DNA of 57,943 nucleotides, taken from positions 1 through 57,943 of the forward strand of contig JAAAUF010000147.1 in NCBI GenBank assembly GCA_015499985.1. The letters are read 5' to 3'. Made by a program: the position numbers and the translations under genes. Each line of letters starts with the position of its first letter. Position 1 is the first letter of the stretch. This document shows, one piece after another, positions 1-12,420 of the stretch. Below the pieces are notes generated by a model. It was not told the DNA's origin and made no database searches. It saw only the letters and a list, made by a program, of their open reading frames with translations. The stretch is from Haplosporangium gracile (Eukaryota; Mortierellomycota; Mortierellomycetes; Mortierellales; Mortierellaceae).

Positions 1-3000
1 AGACTGGTAGCGGCCATTTCTCATAAATCGCATTGCTGTAGAGAAGTTAAGGGGATTCTCACTTTCCCCTTGAAATAGAAGTGGGTTGCAGCCATGGTAG
101 TTGCGAATAAGGGGAAAGTGAGGAAGGACATGATAGAAAGTAAGGTTGTTTTCACACCGACCAGCTGTCCAAATTAGGGAAGGTTTGTATCTTTTAATGG
201 CCTCCGTGTTTGATCCACCTGGACACTCCATGTGCCAACAATAGGAAATCTGTGGGTTCGTCCAGCCCCACCTACCCATGTCACTCAGTTGTCACTCACA
301 AGCTTTGATTTTTTTCTATTATCTCTACGCCCTTGCTATCCACCCATGTCTTAGAACAACGTTGGTACTCTTTGAAGAAAGAAAACAAAGATCACGGACA
401 ATTTTGTCGCTCAGGAGTGAAGTGGTGAGAGAACGAATGAGGACGAAGGAAGGAAGGAGGGAAAGGGAAGGAACCAAGCTATAGGAGATAGTAACTGGAG
501 TGCATGGTTCTTTTCGGTTGACCAATGACCCTGAGGTTCTGTTCTTGCCTGTCTAGTATTCTGCCGAATACCTCTCCCCTCCTTCTCGCCCTTTCTCGCT
601 CCGAAGTATTTGCGACACGCAGAATGGGCTGCAGTCTTGACCCCATTGTTTATTTTTGGTCACCACAACCACCATCAGAGGGATACCTCTTCTCCTTTTT
701 TTTTTTTCAGAAGCTCAAGTTCTTCTATCATTCAACATGAAAGCGGGATAGAAAGAAGAGGAAAACAATGAAGAAGAGTTTTGCTGCCGGGAAAAAGAAA
801 CAACGAACCTTATAGAAGTACCTTCTTCTTACGCCCATTTCTCAACTCTCCTCACTTCTTCATCCTTCACACAACTCAGCAGCAGCAGCAGGAGTGGCAA
901 AAAAAATAATACTGCTCATCCAAGAATAACATAAAAATTCTAAAATTATCGAAAAACTATGGTGATCGCGACTCCCCTTCTTCCTCTCCCTCCCATCTTG
1001 GAGTTACTGTGAAGGAGAAAAAGGAATGAGAGCTTGATGCCAGACTGAATGAACCAAACAAACTGGCGTCTCTTAACGATTTATTCAGGAACTTGATTGG
1101 GTTGCCTGGCTGCTGATGCCAAGTCGTCCACGTGCATACAAGTACTAGTTGTTCGCCCATGGTCCTTTTTTTTTTTTTTTTTTTTCTTTTCTTCTCACCT
1201 TTCAAGTAACAAAGTAAGGAGAGGTTTTTTTTTGTGCATGAAGGCAATATCTTGCCCCCGCACAAATACACGGCCACAATTCTTTGTGGCGCACCGCGCA
1301 GCCATTTAAGTGCATACGAGCTCATGCACTACGACAATGGATGAGTTAAAAGTGAGAAACACGTCAAAGAGCTTTTGCAAGCTATTTTTACGTGCTTCTA
1401 CGGAAATGAATGCATAGTCGACGTGGTTGACATAGTCTTTTAAAAATAATCTCCGTTGTCATAGTTGATCCGGTTACAATGGTCTTCTGTGAATGAATGA
1501 AGAAAGAAAGGCGCCGCTGTTGTCGCCGCGATCATGCTAGAGGTGGAAAAGATCCAAAGGTAGAGGGCAGGAGCCATTTTTAAGTAAGGCATGGTAGGGA
1601 CGAATAGAGTGGACTAAAGGCGTTAGTGACAATAATGATGATGTTAAGGCGCAAAAAGGAAAGTCGACGCTGAAAGTCAAAGCACCAAACAGGGCGATCC
1701 TTTTTTTTTTTTCCTCCCTTTTGTTTGTTTATTGGGCTGTAGTCGTGTCACTCACCCAACTGCCTTTGGACCCTTTTTGCTATTTTTGTCAAAGACGTTG
1801 TTGGCTGTCGACCATATACTTATTTTATCTGATTTACAAGAACACGAAACATGCACCGCGGTCAAAGCAGAGCAGGAAAGCGATCCAACTGTCGCATTGT
1901 CCTCTCGCCATTACGGTAGGGCTTTTGTGTTGACATTTATCGATAGCCTATGTTTGGGATGAACAGAACGACGAACGGCGTATTTTTTTCTATCTTCGCA
2001 CACACGAATGTTTCGTTACTCAAAACCCTCACTTTCACGCTCGATGCTCGGACTCATACTATCGTTTGTCGGTGTGGGAGTATAGACTCCTAGGTGGACG
2101 TAAAAACACGATGCATGGACGAAAGGATATTCTAGAACGAAAGCAGTAAACACACGGAGCCTTTTTGCAAGGCTAGTTGTTGTTCATCGCCTATCGTTAT
2201 TCGTTCTTGTACACTCCAGAACGAATTGACAAGGCCTAACCTCATTCTTTTTTTAATCGTTGATGTTTATGTTTGTTGGCTTGAAAGATCGCCACAAGGA
2301 AAGCTCTCAATTCTTCCTTTTTTGTCCCTCCCTTCGCCCATACACTTGACTTGCGCTACCGGCCTGGCCTGCGGCAAAATAGTAACATCTCCCAGTGAAC
2401 CAGTTTTCGTTGAGTAGATTTTTGCTTTTGCTGGCAGTACCTTTTTTTTTTTATTCTAGGTATCCTTTGAAACGCTCTCATATTTTCTCACGTCGTTCAC
2501 TCTCTCGACGGCAATGAGGCTATCCTTTTTCGTACTTGTGACCAAGCTATCATCCCTACCACACGAGCGCATGCATGTTGCAGTGGTGGTGGCGGTGGTG
2601 GTGGTGGTACTGGTAGTGATGTGGAGACGTGAGAGAAAGAAAGGGAGAATGAACACGCTACTTTTGCGTGAATTTCAGGCGAATTATACCCTCAGTCGAA
2701 TGTTGTTGCGAATTGAAACTTAAGATATAGGCAATTAGCCGGTTTCTTCAACTTTTCTCAAGGCTATTCCTATCTTCTAACAGCCTCTGAGGACAGTGTG
2801 TCAGTATCTGAATAGCAAAAAATAAACTAGACGGATAGCGGTAGAAGGCTCTTGCGCGAAGAGCGAGAGTGAGAGGGGATGAGTCGGATCCATTTTTCGG
2901 CGTCGCCTCGTTAGCTGTCTACTGTTCATGTGTGTATATGTGTCTATATCCCTCGTTCCTGTCCTGGTGACCTTGGTATTCTGTTATTCAATTGGAAAAG

Positions 3001-3717
3001 AGAAAGATGCTGTTTTCGTTTATTTTTTAACAAAAAATAAAGATAACAAAGGACTACCTTTTTTGACATAGATATGCATTATGCATGAAGACCTATTCGT
3101 ATTCAAAAAAAAAAAATGAACGGCGCGCCTTATTTTTCTCTTTCGTCCGCCTCTACCGCCTTCATGCTTCCATGCCTGTCTACCATAGGTGAGTGGGCGG
3201 TGTTCGTTTTCGTGTGTGTGCCCAAAAATATACGAACCAAGAAGGCATATTAAAGAAAAAGAACAAAAACAACGAGGTCATTTTGCTTCCTTGACACCTG
3301 AATGGCTGCTAAAGATGGAACGAAGCACACCCATTTAGCCAAAAAGAAAAAAATAATAATTAGAGATCAACAATTCTTTTGCACGCACTGAGAGATATCT
3401 ATTTTGGACAGAACGAATGAGGGAGCATACCTGCCCTGTGGCTGAAATTACCGAGGATGCGAGGGGTGCGTGCCCATGCACAACGATGCCACACCCTCTT
3501 CGTTAGGTCGAAAGCGTTCGACTAATTCGGTTGGAGTGGTGGGCTGTGTTTTGTTTATTGTCCGGATTTGACTTTCTGTATTACTATCATGAACTTTTTT
3601 TCTTTTCTTCTTTTTTTGATTCGCTGACTTGCCCTATCTGGGCGCGTGTTGTTTAGGAGGTCGTATTTGGGGAGTAGATACATGTGTGTAGACAGTACAA
3701 AGAGATGCGGTTGTCTG
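1..3717. other. Gene-free stretch, left edge
   Basis: No convincing gene was found on either strand. Open frames here are short, rich in homopolymers and resemble no family I know. The stretch holds many T-runs and A-runs, for example near 1170, 1700 and 2440, and short CAG and GTG microsatellites near 880 and 2590. No tRNA T-loop with pairing arms, transposase or reverse-transcriptase motif was seen. It probably contains the upstream region of the secreted-protein gene at 3845. Confidence 0.5.
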
Positions 3718-3725
3718 TATAAAAA
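3718..3725 (+). promoter_or_regulatory. TATA box of first secreted-protein gene
   Basis: The octamer TATAAAAA lies about 120 bases upstream of the ATG at 3845 and is followed by a pyrimidine-rich leader. Comparable TATA elements precede the second secreted paralogue, the first sphingomyelinase and the NADAR gene. It is a sequence match only; the transcription start is not visible. Confidence 0.5.
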
Positions 3726-3844
3726 GGCACCCCCAACCCCAGCTTTTTTCTTATTCTTCACTCAACTTCTCTCACTCATCTTTCTCTCATACTCACTACA
3801 TCCACACTCTCCCCTCACAACCTACAACGAAACACAAAAAAAAA

Positions 3845-4360
3845 ATGATGCTCAAAACCCTTCTCGCTTCATCCCTGGTCGCCCTCGCCGCTACCCTCTC
3901 GACCGTCTCCGCTGGCATCCCCGGCCAAACCGGCGCCCTGATCTCCGTCAACGAGTACTGTCTCTTCCTGCCCCCCACCTTCGGCGGCGACATTGCCGAC
4001 AGCGAGGATGACGCTCTTGCATTCTGCAACAAGCCCATCCCTACCGCCCCCCAGGCCAAGACCCTCCCCGCGGGCTTCATCAAGTCACTCCATTTTGTCC
4101 GCAACACCCAAAAGGGTTATGTCCAGATTACGGGTAGGATCGATCGGCGCAAGTATGGCTTGTCCAAGAGAGATGAAGGTGGACAGTACGATACCAGGGC
4201 TCCCCCAGGCGCTTCTTATGCCGGCTACAAATACTTTGTCCAGTTGGTCGAGCCCGATGAGAACATCTACTGTCTCCGTGTCTGTAAATCGAAGGCCGAT
4301 TGTCCTGTCAACAGGTCCGAGGCCGGATGCAAGAAGGTCATTGGTGGTGACTACTCCTAA
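3845..4360 (+). CDS. Small secreted cysteine protein, paralogue 1
   Basis: Intronless frame of 171 residues. The first 23 residues form a signal peptide (hydrophobic core followed by VSA-G), so the product is probably secreted. Six cysteines (C39, C61, C143, C147, C153, C162) are shared with the paralogues at 5571 and 26358. Shared core blocks are FLPP with GGDIA-x-x-ED, the FC-x-K segment, LPAGFI, GYVQITGRIDRxKYGL, GGQYD and the C-terminal GCKxVxGGDYS. There is a KR dibasic at 108-109 and an N-R-S glycosylation sequon at 156. I recall basidiomycete and ascomycete secreted proteins, some labelled macrophage-activating glycoprotein, with a similar GGQYD-type core, but that link is from memory and tentative. 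Function unknown; cell-wall or effector-like roles are possible. ATG codons at 3845 and 3848 are adjacent; the first was chosen. Confidence 0.8.
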   Translation: MMLKTLLASSLVALAATLSTVSAGIPGQTGALISVNEYCLFLPPTFGGDIADSEDDALAFCNKPIPTAPQAKTLPAGFIKSLHFVRNTQKGYVQITGRIDRRKYGLSKRDEGGQYDTRAPPGASYAGYKYFVQLVEPDENIYCLRVCKSKADCPVNRSEAGCKKVIGGDYS

Positions 4361-5468
4361 AAACAATCTTCTGTAGATCGATCGAGAGGTGGGGTGGATG
4401 GTCTATTCAACACCAGGCACCAGACATCTACCTACCCCACACAACAATAGTAAAAGCAATAGCAATAGCACACAAATAGCAACCCAAAAAAGCGGTTCTT
4501 ATATATTTTTTATCTGCCCAAATAAAAACAACTATCATACAAAACAAAAACATATTTTTTTTTGGCGTATATAGTTTGGTATACCAAGCTACAATACAAA
4601 TATCGGTGTTAACTGGCTGCTAATTACGTTATTCTTCTGTGTCCCGCCACCGTTGCCTCATAGCCGGGTTTACCTTCCCTCCCCTCTCTCTCTCTCCTCT
4701 TTCTGGTGCCTGAAAATACCTTGTGTGTTATCGTCCATCTATCTAGTTCATATATTTTATTTTCAGGAGACGGAAAAAAGTGACAGAGAGATCAAGGTTG
4801 TGCACGGTCTCCTTCGATTTTGTTTGATTCCATCTCGAGCCATGAAGTTTAGAACGAACAACTATGCATTTAGCTCATTTTAGTTAATCCATTTTTAAAG
4901 CGTTCTCTATCCCCTTCCCTCACCACGTTCTAGCCTCCTATCCTTTAGCCTCCCCACTTTGCCTCCATCATTGATGACATCAAACCCGTCTAGCTCCAAC
5001 TCAATTGAGCTTCCTCATTCTCACACGTGTTAGCTATCACTCAAACTGAAACACCCCTTACGCTCTATTCACAAGGAGCGGATGTATTGCTCATTAATAA
5101 AAACGCGTTTCTAGTCGCGTTATGTTCGCGTCACGCCTTACTTGATCTCATCCGATTTACATCACGATACATACAGAAAGCAGTAAAAAACAAAAAAAAA
5201 ACGGAAAAGAAAAAAAATCCCCTCCTCCCCCCCCCCCTTCTCCGATTCTAATTTTCTAATACTCCAGTGCAGCATTTTGGATTAAGCCAGCACGATTCAG
5301 GAAAAGAGCAGACGAAATTTATGCATTTGATCTACAAAAAAACTTGGAGTCAGGATGCTCTGATAGACAGGCAGGTAGAAAGGCTAACAAACAGAACGAC
5401 AATCAATTCCATTATGTTGCTCAACGACGACGAACAACAATATCATCTCTTGTCATCTACTTCTTTCT
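4361..5468. other. Intergenic, no gene seen
   Basis: Lies between two secreted paralogues on the same strand. It holds the 3' region of the first, with A-rich stretches such as that near 4440-4560, then C/T-rich sequence and a C-run near 5229 upstream of the second. No coding signal was recognised. Confidence 0.5.
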
Positions 5469-5474
5469 TATATA
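5469..5474 (+). promoter_or_regulatory. TATA box of second secreted-protein gene
   Basis: The hexamer TATATA occurs about 97 bases before the ATG at 5571 and is followed by a C/T-rich leader ending in an A-rich Kozak-like context. The spacing resembles that of the TATA element of paralogue 1. Confidence 0.4.
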
Positions 5475-5570
5475 CCCCGACGCTCTCACCCTTACTCGTT
5501 TTGTTATTTATTTTTTTTCCTTCAAGCTCATCCAACTTCTCCCACACACATACACTCCTCACTTCAAAAA

Positions 5571-6187
5571 ATGACCAAGCTCATCGCATCCCTCGCTCTC
5601 TCCGCCCTGGCCCTCCTCCTGACCATCGAAGCCCGCAAGGGCAATATCGGCCAAATCGCTCAAGTTCAATCCGCCGAAAACTTCTGTTTCTTCCTCCCGC
5701 CAATGGAGGGTGGCAATATTGCTGATAACGAAGACCGAGCCGTCGCATTCTGTACAAAGCCCATGTCCGAAGCCCCCGGAGCCCGCTTGTTCCCCGAAGG
5801 GTTCATTGAATCCGCGTACTTTAAGGAAAACAAGGAACAGAGCTGGGTTCAAGTGACCGGCAAGATGGTCCCACAGGTGTATAACCTTTCGACAAAAGAT
5901 GGTGGCGGACAGTATGATGTTAAAGCACCTGTGGGCGCTGCTTGTGCTGGTTACAAGTATTTTGTTAACATTGTTGAGCCTAGTAAGACACCCCCTTTTT
6001 TTTCTGTCCGCTTACCTGCTAAAGCTCAGTTGCTTGTCGATTGATGCTGACCTTCTCCACTTCTCTGCACTTCTTCTTTCCAATAGACGACTCACTGTTC
6101 TGTATGCGCTGCTGTCAGACAAAGGAGGACTGTCCCGTTGGAAAGAGCACCTACGGCTGCAGAGCTGTCATCGACGGAGAGTACTAA
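5571..6187 (+). CDS. Small secreted cysteine protein, paralogue 2
   Basis: Two exons, 5571-5982 and 6087-6187, give 170 residues. The 104-base intron begins GTAAGA and ends CAATAG. Splicing converts an apparent read-through tail into the family C-terminus (FCMRCC, then DCPVGKSTYGC and DGEY), which supports the model. The N-terminus is a hydrophobic signal peptide ending near EA-RK. The six family cysteines are present, plus two extra: one in VGAACAGYK and one in the CC pair. The GGDIA block of the relatives reads GGNIA here, and the GRIDR block is diverged, so this is the most divergent of the three. It is the only one with an intron. Function unknown; probably extracellular. Confidence 0.78.
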
Positions 6188-6390
6188 ATGCGCTCATGCC
6201 ACATCCATTATTTATCCTAATGCCCAAAAGAACCCACCAACACGCCTAATCATGAATACACCCTGGCATTGAACACATTTTGTCGACTCAATGAAAAGTG
6301 CGAAATAAAAAAGCACTAGAAATACAAATACAATAATGGTATGCTTGGAGGATCTGTAACGACGTTTCTATGGAGGTTCCTCCACCCTGG

Positions 6391-9300
6391 TTACAATTCA
6401 TAATCGCTGCTGTCACTATCAGACCCAGAGATAACGGACTTGGCTGGCGTACTCTTGACCATCGCCTCCAGCAGCCGATTAAATTCTACTAGGGCTCCCA
6501 GCATTCCAGGTCGGGTATCCGTGCTATCTTGCGCTCCTGCTCCACCAGATCGTGCTCCCACTGTCGCTATATAGCTCTGCAATCCAGTCTAGTTGTACCA
6601 TGGAGAATATGAGTTAATAAGGGAATAGCAAATTCACACAAGCTTGAGATAATCAACAAAGAGTAGGAATAGACTCATTACCTTGACATTATCATGAGGT
6701 GAACTATCGGTCTTTCCTCCTGAATCGTCATTCTCACTGCCCTCGTCGTCCGATCCTACGATCTCGTCCCGCAAAGACTCAAGGTCAGTCAAAAATTTAT
6801 GTGTCTCCTCCAAACGATGCCGAACCCGTTCCTCCCGCTCAAAATCAGCTCGAACCTTCGCCAACTCCTGTCGCGTCTTTTGTCGCCGCCTCTGAGTCTC
6901 TAGAAGCTGCACTCGGAGTTCCTTCTTTACCGCTGCCGCTTTTTTGACCGACGCCCGCAGCAATGAGTGATCATCCAGCATGTCAACCTAAAAATGTAGA
7001 AAAACGATATTGATTATCAATAACACGTCCAACTACTAACGCGTAGAGAATAACGACGTCCTCAAATGCAATTGTTTTACCTGCTCGATAAGACGAGTCT
7101 CCAGTTCTGACCTTAGAGTACGTAGATCTTTCACCATGGTCTGATCCTCGACCGAATCACTAATTATCAATGAGCAAGAGCGTCTATAAGTTACAAGTCC
7201 CCAAGCGAAAAAAAGTTGGCAAAAATGATATATACTAACCAAGGACTTACATGTAATCGTCAACAACATCGCGGACAGCATCAGCAATCACATCCATTTC
7301 GCTCAGGGGCGCCCTTTCAATGTGCAGAATGCTCTGGACAGACCTCTTCCCTTGGACTACTGCTTCTTCGTCGTCGACTCCTTCAGACAGTTTCTTGCCA
7401 ATCTCCTTGTTCTTGACGGTCGCCGGTTTTGCAATAGTCGCAGCAGGACCAAAAAACTTTAAACAGTTGATCTGAAGCTGCTGATAGTTCTTAACAGTGT
7501 CGCTAGAAGGTCCCTTTCCTTTCCTGGCAGTCGTCGTTTTGGATGAACTCTTTCGACTTGTTGCCTTTGACATTTGTTTCTGAAGTTTCTTCTCGAATAC
7601 ACGTTCGTCCTCAGAATCATCGTCCGTCACGCCACGACTCCGAGCTGCCAACGATGTCGATCTATCCTCAACATCCTTCTTACTCGAACTGCCATTTAGT
7701 TGCATCAATGACGTCTGCTTCAACGGCATAATGGACCTCTGTTTCGTCGATTCCTGCGTCGTCCTGGTCGGCTTGATCGTTGAAGAGCTTGTTGACTTGG
7801 ACGTCTTTCCGTCTGTCCGTCCTAACTTCTTAGTCGAGGAGTCTCTGGAAATAATGTCCGATGGCGACTTGGAAAGTGTGATGACAGCGGCGGATTCCTT
7901 TGTCGGCTGATCACGCACACCTCCTTTTGCGGTGATTGTCGGTTTCGTCGTTCGCCCGTAAACCGAGTCCTTTGGTGTTGCCATGGCTGCCATGGGAGGA
8001 CCCTCAATTGACAGCAGCGGCTCCTCGTTTTCATCAGCTTCCTCCTGAATGAGCCGCCTCCGCTTAGTGAGAACAAGACTGGGTTTGCGAGTGGCGGTTG
8101 TAGTATCAGTAGCGGTTGAGGTGGTCCCGGGTGTGATGATACTGGATGACTTCCTCTTGGCCGGAAAATCTTCTCGTACTCGTTCAAATTCTGGTGCCAA
8201 AACATGATCCATACCATCGTCACCCAAATCGTCAAAGCCTTCGAGGCCGTTCACCGCATTACTGTCCTCCACCAGCGCTGCTGTTGCTGGTGTTGCCATT
8301 CCATTTTCCCGTGCCTGAGCTGCCTCTTGTCTCCTCGTCTCCGAAATGACGAGTGTTTTTCCCCATGCAAGCTTGAAACTCGGCGATTGGCCTAATATTC
8401 AATAAAAATTATGAAGAGGTTAACACCTTTGCGACTTTCAGCATTCAAAATGCTACCCTACAACATACATGCACAAAAACAATGCGTGGCATACCAGTGT
8501 ATCGGCTTGTGGCTCGTGTCGTCCGGCTGTTTGATGAAATAGGAATAGTTGTCGATGGTTGAGCGAGCATGTCTTTGAGACTAAGAGTCGACTCCCGAGA
8601 GCCTGCTATAGATCGTCGAGGGTCGGCGCTGCTTGGGAGAGGAGTCGTATTCGATGGTCCTGGCGTCGACTTCGTCCTCCGTAGTTCCTTGTCTGCCGGT
8701 GCAGCAGCAGATGTTGTACCCATACCAATAGCTGTCGTCCGTCTCCCTGACCGCTCTGCTTGGTCCTCTTGGTCCTCTTGGTCCGCTTGGTCCGCCTGCT
8801 CTGCCTGCTCCACCGCTGGTTTGCCGCTCTTGATGTCCTTTAACGTGAATCCTTTGAAGTCTGACTTGTGCGCACTAAGTTACCAACAGCAATATGTCAT
8901 ATAGTAGTAAACAATTAGCCACACAAAATACTTGTATTCTCATGTTCTTGCAAAGGAGTCGAAAATCACTTTGTAAGACATACCCTGCTCCTCTAATTCG
9001 AGTCCTCATTCGTTCCTGATATCGTTCTGTGAGTCCGAGAGCACCTCCATCGGCGGGTGTAGACTTTACGAACGTTTGCTTGATGTCTCCTTGTACAGTT
9101 GTAGTCTCCTTCCTGGTCTCCACTACGTTTTCTGATGTTCCTATTGCTGTTGCTGTTGCTGTTGCGGTTGTTGTTGTGAGTGATGCGCTATTTTTAATGC
9201 TCCTGCTGCTCCTGCCGCTCCTGCTGTTCCTGCTGGCGCTGACAACATCGGTATTGGCGGCCTTTTCGGTTTTGTCTTCGTTATCCGTGATGGTAGCCGC

Positions 9301-9734
9301 GGCAGCAGCGAGAGTAGAGGCGGCGGCGCCATTGTTGGAGCTGGACGACTTTCCTAATGAGAATCCTCGAAACTTGGGCTGATGGGTTCTACAGGATGTT
9401 AAGAGAGATACATGGCACCGATTAGGAAACAAGGAAACCGAGAGGTGTTGTCGCGAGACGCTTCGTTGTTGAGATGTTCCATGGTTGCATCCATGAAGGG
9501 TAGATAAGACAGACTGACACGCGCTTTTTTTTTTTCATTCAAGTTTTTTTTTTACCCTGCTCCTCGCTTCCTTGCTTGGACTTTCTCCTTGTATTTTTGT
9601 GCCAGGTCTATTATTGTTTTTCGTGGAATGGATGAGTAAATGGTGGCAAAGACTGGGGTGAGTCTGCGAGAGTCTGTTGTCGTCCGTTGTGATTCCTGTT
9701 GTTTTTGAGATCCAGCTTCATATACCTGCTCCAT
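6391..9734 (-). CDS. Probable CENP-U/Ame1-type inner kinetochore protein
   Basis: Seven exons in complement order: 9734-9556, 9388-8984, 8874-8495, 8391-7251, 7159-7081, 6987-6682, 6588-6391; 895 residues. All junctions keep frame with GT-AG signals. The N-terminal two thirds is low-complexity and disordered (Ser, Thr, acidic and basic tracts). The C-terminal third starts near LSEMDVIADAV and carries a long coiled coil rich in Arg, Leu and Glu (LRTLRSELETRL, then KKELRVQLLETQRRR), followed by an acidic Ser/Asp tail. This order matches fungal Ame1/CENP-U, a COMA/CCAN subunit that links centromeric chromatin to the MIND/Mis12 complex. An Arg-rich RGAG motif occurs twice, at residues about 46-71 and 181-206; in each copy an intron splits the last Gly codon in phase 2. 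Yeast Ame1 binds MIND through an N-terminal Arg/Gly motif, so the copies may be such sites (inference). It lies 224 bases downstream of the RMD1-type gene, on the same strand. Another coiled-coil nuclear protein is the main alternative. Confidence 0.5.
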
Positions 9735-9958
9735 TGTCGCTTAGTGCCATTGTCCGGAAGCTTGAGAGATTAAAAAAAAAAGAAAGAAGGGTTTTTTGAT
9801 GGTGGCAAGAGTGTGAGCGAGGTGTGCTTGATCTTTATTCCCCGCCCTTCAAGGCACGCCAAAAAATCAAATTTTGTGAAGTCACTCCTCGTTCTTTGCA
9901 TTCTTTATTGTGAAAAATCTATGAGTCCTGGTTGAGCTACATTTTAGCCTTTCCCTCT

Positions 9959-12420
9959 CTAGTGTCCGCCGCCACGGCTGTAGCTGAAGGCATCCAGGCA
10001 GATAGTAATCACTCCAATGACAATTTCAAAGAAAATGAGGACAATAACAATCCACTCCAGCTGCTCGCCGTGCGACGACGTCAGATGCTCCTTCAGCATA
10101 TCCAGCAAGTCACTGATCACAGACGTACGCTGATTCAAAAGCTCAACACGCTGTCCAATCTCCAGATAACCTATTCGACATAGTAGCGTGAAAAAAATGT
10201 TAAATTCTGCCATGTATACACGCCATTACATGCATCATTCCTTCAACTGCTCCTTGACTGCATACCTCTGATGGCCGAGTACAATGGTTGGAACGAGGGT
10301 TCTGACCAGAAAATCTCCGGAGTGTCCAAGATATTACTAACCAAGTTGACGTTGATGCGCATGATGAAAAGTTGTCCAATCTTTTTCGTAATCGCAGTTC
10401 TATGAACGGGAAAAGGAAAAGAAAACAGAAACGTTAATATCTAACTGTGCCCGACAGTGTCATTGTGGTAAGGTTCATAAATATATCGTATGCCATCATC
10501 GTGCATGGATTCGTTTGTACCTGGACATAGGGACCTTGCCCGTCTCGGCCATGGTCTGAGGGATGTTCTTGGTGGCATTAATGGTATTCTCAATCAATCC
10601 TTCAAAGAGCGTCATCTTAACAGACTGAGCGATGGCGTGAGAAATGGTCAGCTTAACCATATAGTTTCCGGCACTCTTCAGCGTGATAACATCGTTGTAA
10701 ATCCTACGAGTGAGAAAATAAAGAGCAACATGGAAAAGATGTCAATTGTTATCTCAGGACTCCTCTAGTCGGCGTTTGTTCTCGTAAAAAAAAAAAAAGT
10801 CGAAATGGTTCACTCGGACACACCATACCTTGGCTGATATTGCGAATTGTAATGGTAAGAAAACTCCTCGGTCTCAACATCCTCTTCGTCTAGGTAGTTG
10901 TAAAAAGGTACAATGTGATAACGATATTAGCGAAAACACTTTGCCGTCAGCATGATATGACTGAGTTTTCAATTGATGAGATACGCACCAAGTTTTTCCT
11001 CTTCGAATCTGGCCAACTCCTGCAAAAGTCGCGCTTCCTCCTGCTCTGACATTCCCCAGATCACAACAACTCCATAGTCGAAGTACAGAACCTCTGGAAA
11101 CGACTCTTTCAATTGATGCTGCTGTAGTCCTGATCCATTTATTGCCGACTCATCCAGACCCAAGAGATCGGCCGTTGAGGGGGGTTTTGAGGTCACTGTG
11201 TACGAGAAAGGAGTGTAAATGCTATTTTTACGATTGAATCGGAGAGAAGAGGGAAGCTTGTTGTCAGCGATGAATGAATGTATTCTAAGTCAACTTAGAA
11301 TGAGATATCAAGGAAACCTATCCACACCACAAAAAATAGTAAAGACCCCTGTGGATTGACCGTAAAAAAGGACAAGTCTATCCTGTCTGCTGTCGCATGA
11401 GAGGGCGAAACTGCGAGACGTACCATTCATCAAAGCGCTTGGGGGCTGCTCCATTTGTCAACTTTCTGGACTGGAGGTAGTTGAAGAGATCGTCCATGCG
11501 GTAGGATGAGGCTGTGCAGTACGCAATCACTCGAGGTAGCTGCTGTCTGTCGAGTTTACTCATACGATGGGCATCATTTCTTGCACTAGAGTCGAGGACG
11601 AATCAATGCGAGCACGTTTTTTCATATTCGCGTTATTCGGACCACCACGGACATTTTTGAACAAAGGAAAGGATGCAAGAATGAAAACAATCAGTACCAC
11701 AATTGGGATCTCAATTAACAGCAATTGCATCCATGATCTCCAAGCATTGCGTAGCTGCAAGCTATCTTCCAAAAGACAAATAGATACAAGAAACCACTAG
11801 TAAACAAAGTGGTTGGTGTCAACTTACATGCTAGAAGACAGTTGCCCGATCTGGTTGTAAGTAGTGTCATCAAAGGCATACTCGTCCTCCAAAATAGGCA
11901 CATCCTTCTCCTCTGGGAAGAGAGTCAGCTTTTGACTCGTCTTAGTGGTTCTCATGGGTTGCTTGACCTTTCCTCGCTGGTTGACAGCGGCATTTGTTGC
12001 ACCTCCGGCGACGTTTCCAGCAGTAGGCAAATTGTGGGCGGTCGTAAGAGCAGTGGGTCGTCCAGCAGCGCCCGCGGCACTCGTTCCAGCCGCTGAACTA
12101 CTTCCAGAGCCAGAGGCAGCAGCAGCGGCGGCGGCGGCAGTGTTTGTTTTAGCGGTGATGTTGGCCGAGCCAGGGATCTGGGAGTGAATGGGCGACTGAA
12201 GTTGGTGGGATTGGGTGAATGCCTGCTTAGTTGGGTTAATGATCTTTGGAGGGACACCAGCACTTCCGGTGGTTATTCCGCCGGACTGGGTGTTAGTGAT
12301 GCTGCTTTGACTTGAGCTCTTTGTGAGTTGTGCAGGTGCTGGTGGGTGTTGCTCAGCGGTTGACTGGACAGGGTCTGCAGCGTCGGCGAGGGCTTGGTAG
12401 CCGTTGTTTTTGCGAGCCAT
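9959..12420 (-). CDS. DUF155 / RMD1-family membrane protein
   Basis: Seven exons in complement order: 12420-11828, 11585-11424, 11221-10989, 10889-10829, 10703-10521, 10399-10266, 10170-9959; 525 residues. The first ~185 residues are a low-complexity leader rich in Ala, Gln, Ser and Thr. The DUF155 core then reads LPRVIAYCTASSY, PKRFDECIYTPFSY, YFDYGVVVIWGMSEQEE, EEFSYHY, PRIYNDVITL and the conserved helix NYMVKLTISHAIAQSVK. Near the C-terminus LEWIVIVLIFFEIVIGVITI forms one membrane span, as usual in the family. Relatives are yeast Rmd1/Rmd8, fission yeast Sif2/Sif3 and mitochondrial RMND1; their biochemical role is poorly known, and meiotic nuclear division and mitochondrial translation phenotypes are reported. 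A mitochondrial versus other membrane location cannot be decided from this N-terminus. The first ATG of the frame is at 12420; the frame upstream has only non-ATG codons. The gene is divergent from DNA ligase I. Confidence 0.85.

Noticed and set aside
240..280. GTGGGTTCGTCCAGCCCCAC hairpin resembling a T-arm
   Set aside because: The loop is ten bases, not seven, and no other tRNA arms were found around it.
11560..11772. Minus-strand frame with a hydrophobic segment inside the RMD1-type gene
   Set aside because: It falls mostly in the first intron (11586-11827) and out of frame with the conserved DUF155 block; splicing at 11827 and 11586 gives a better model.
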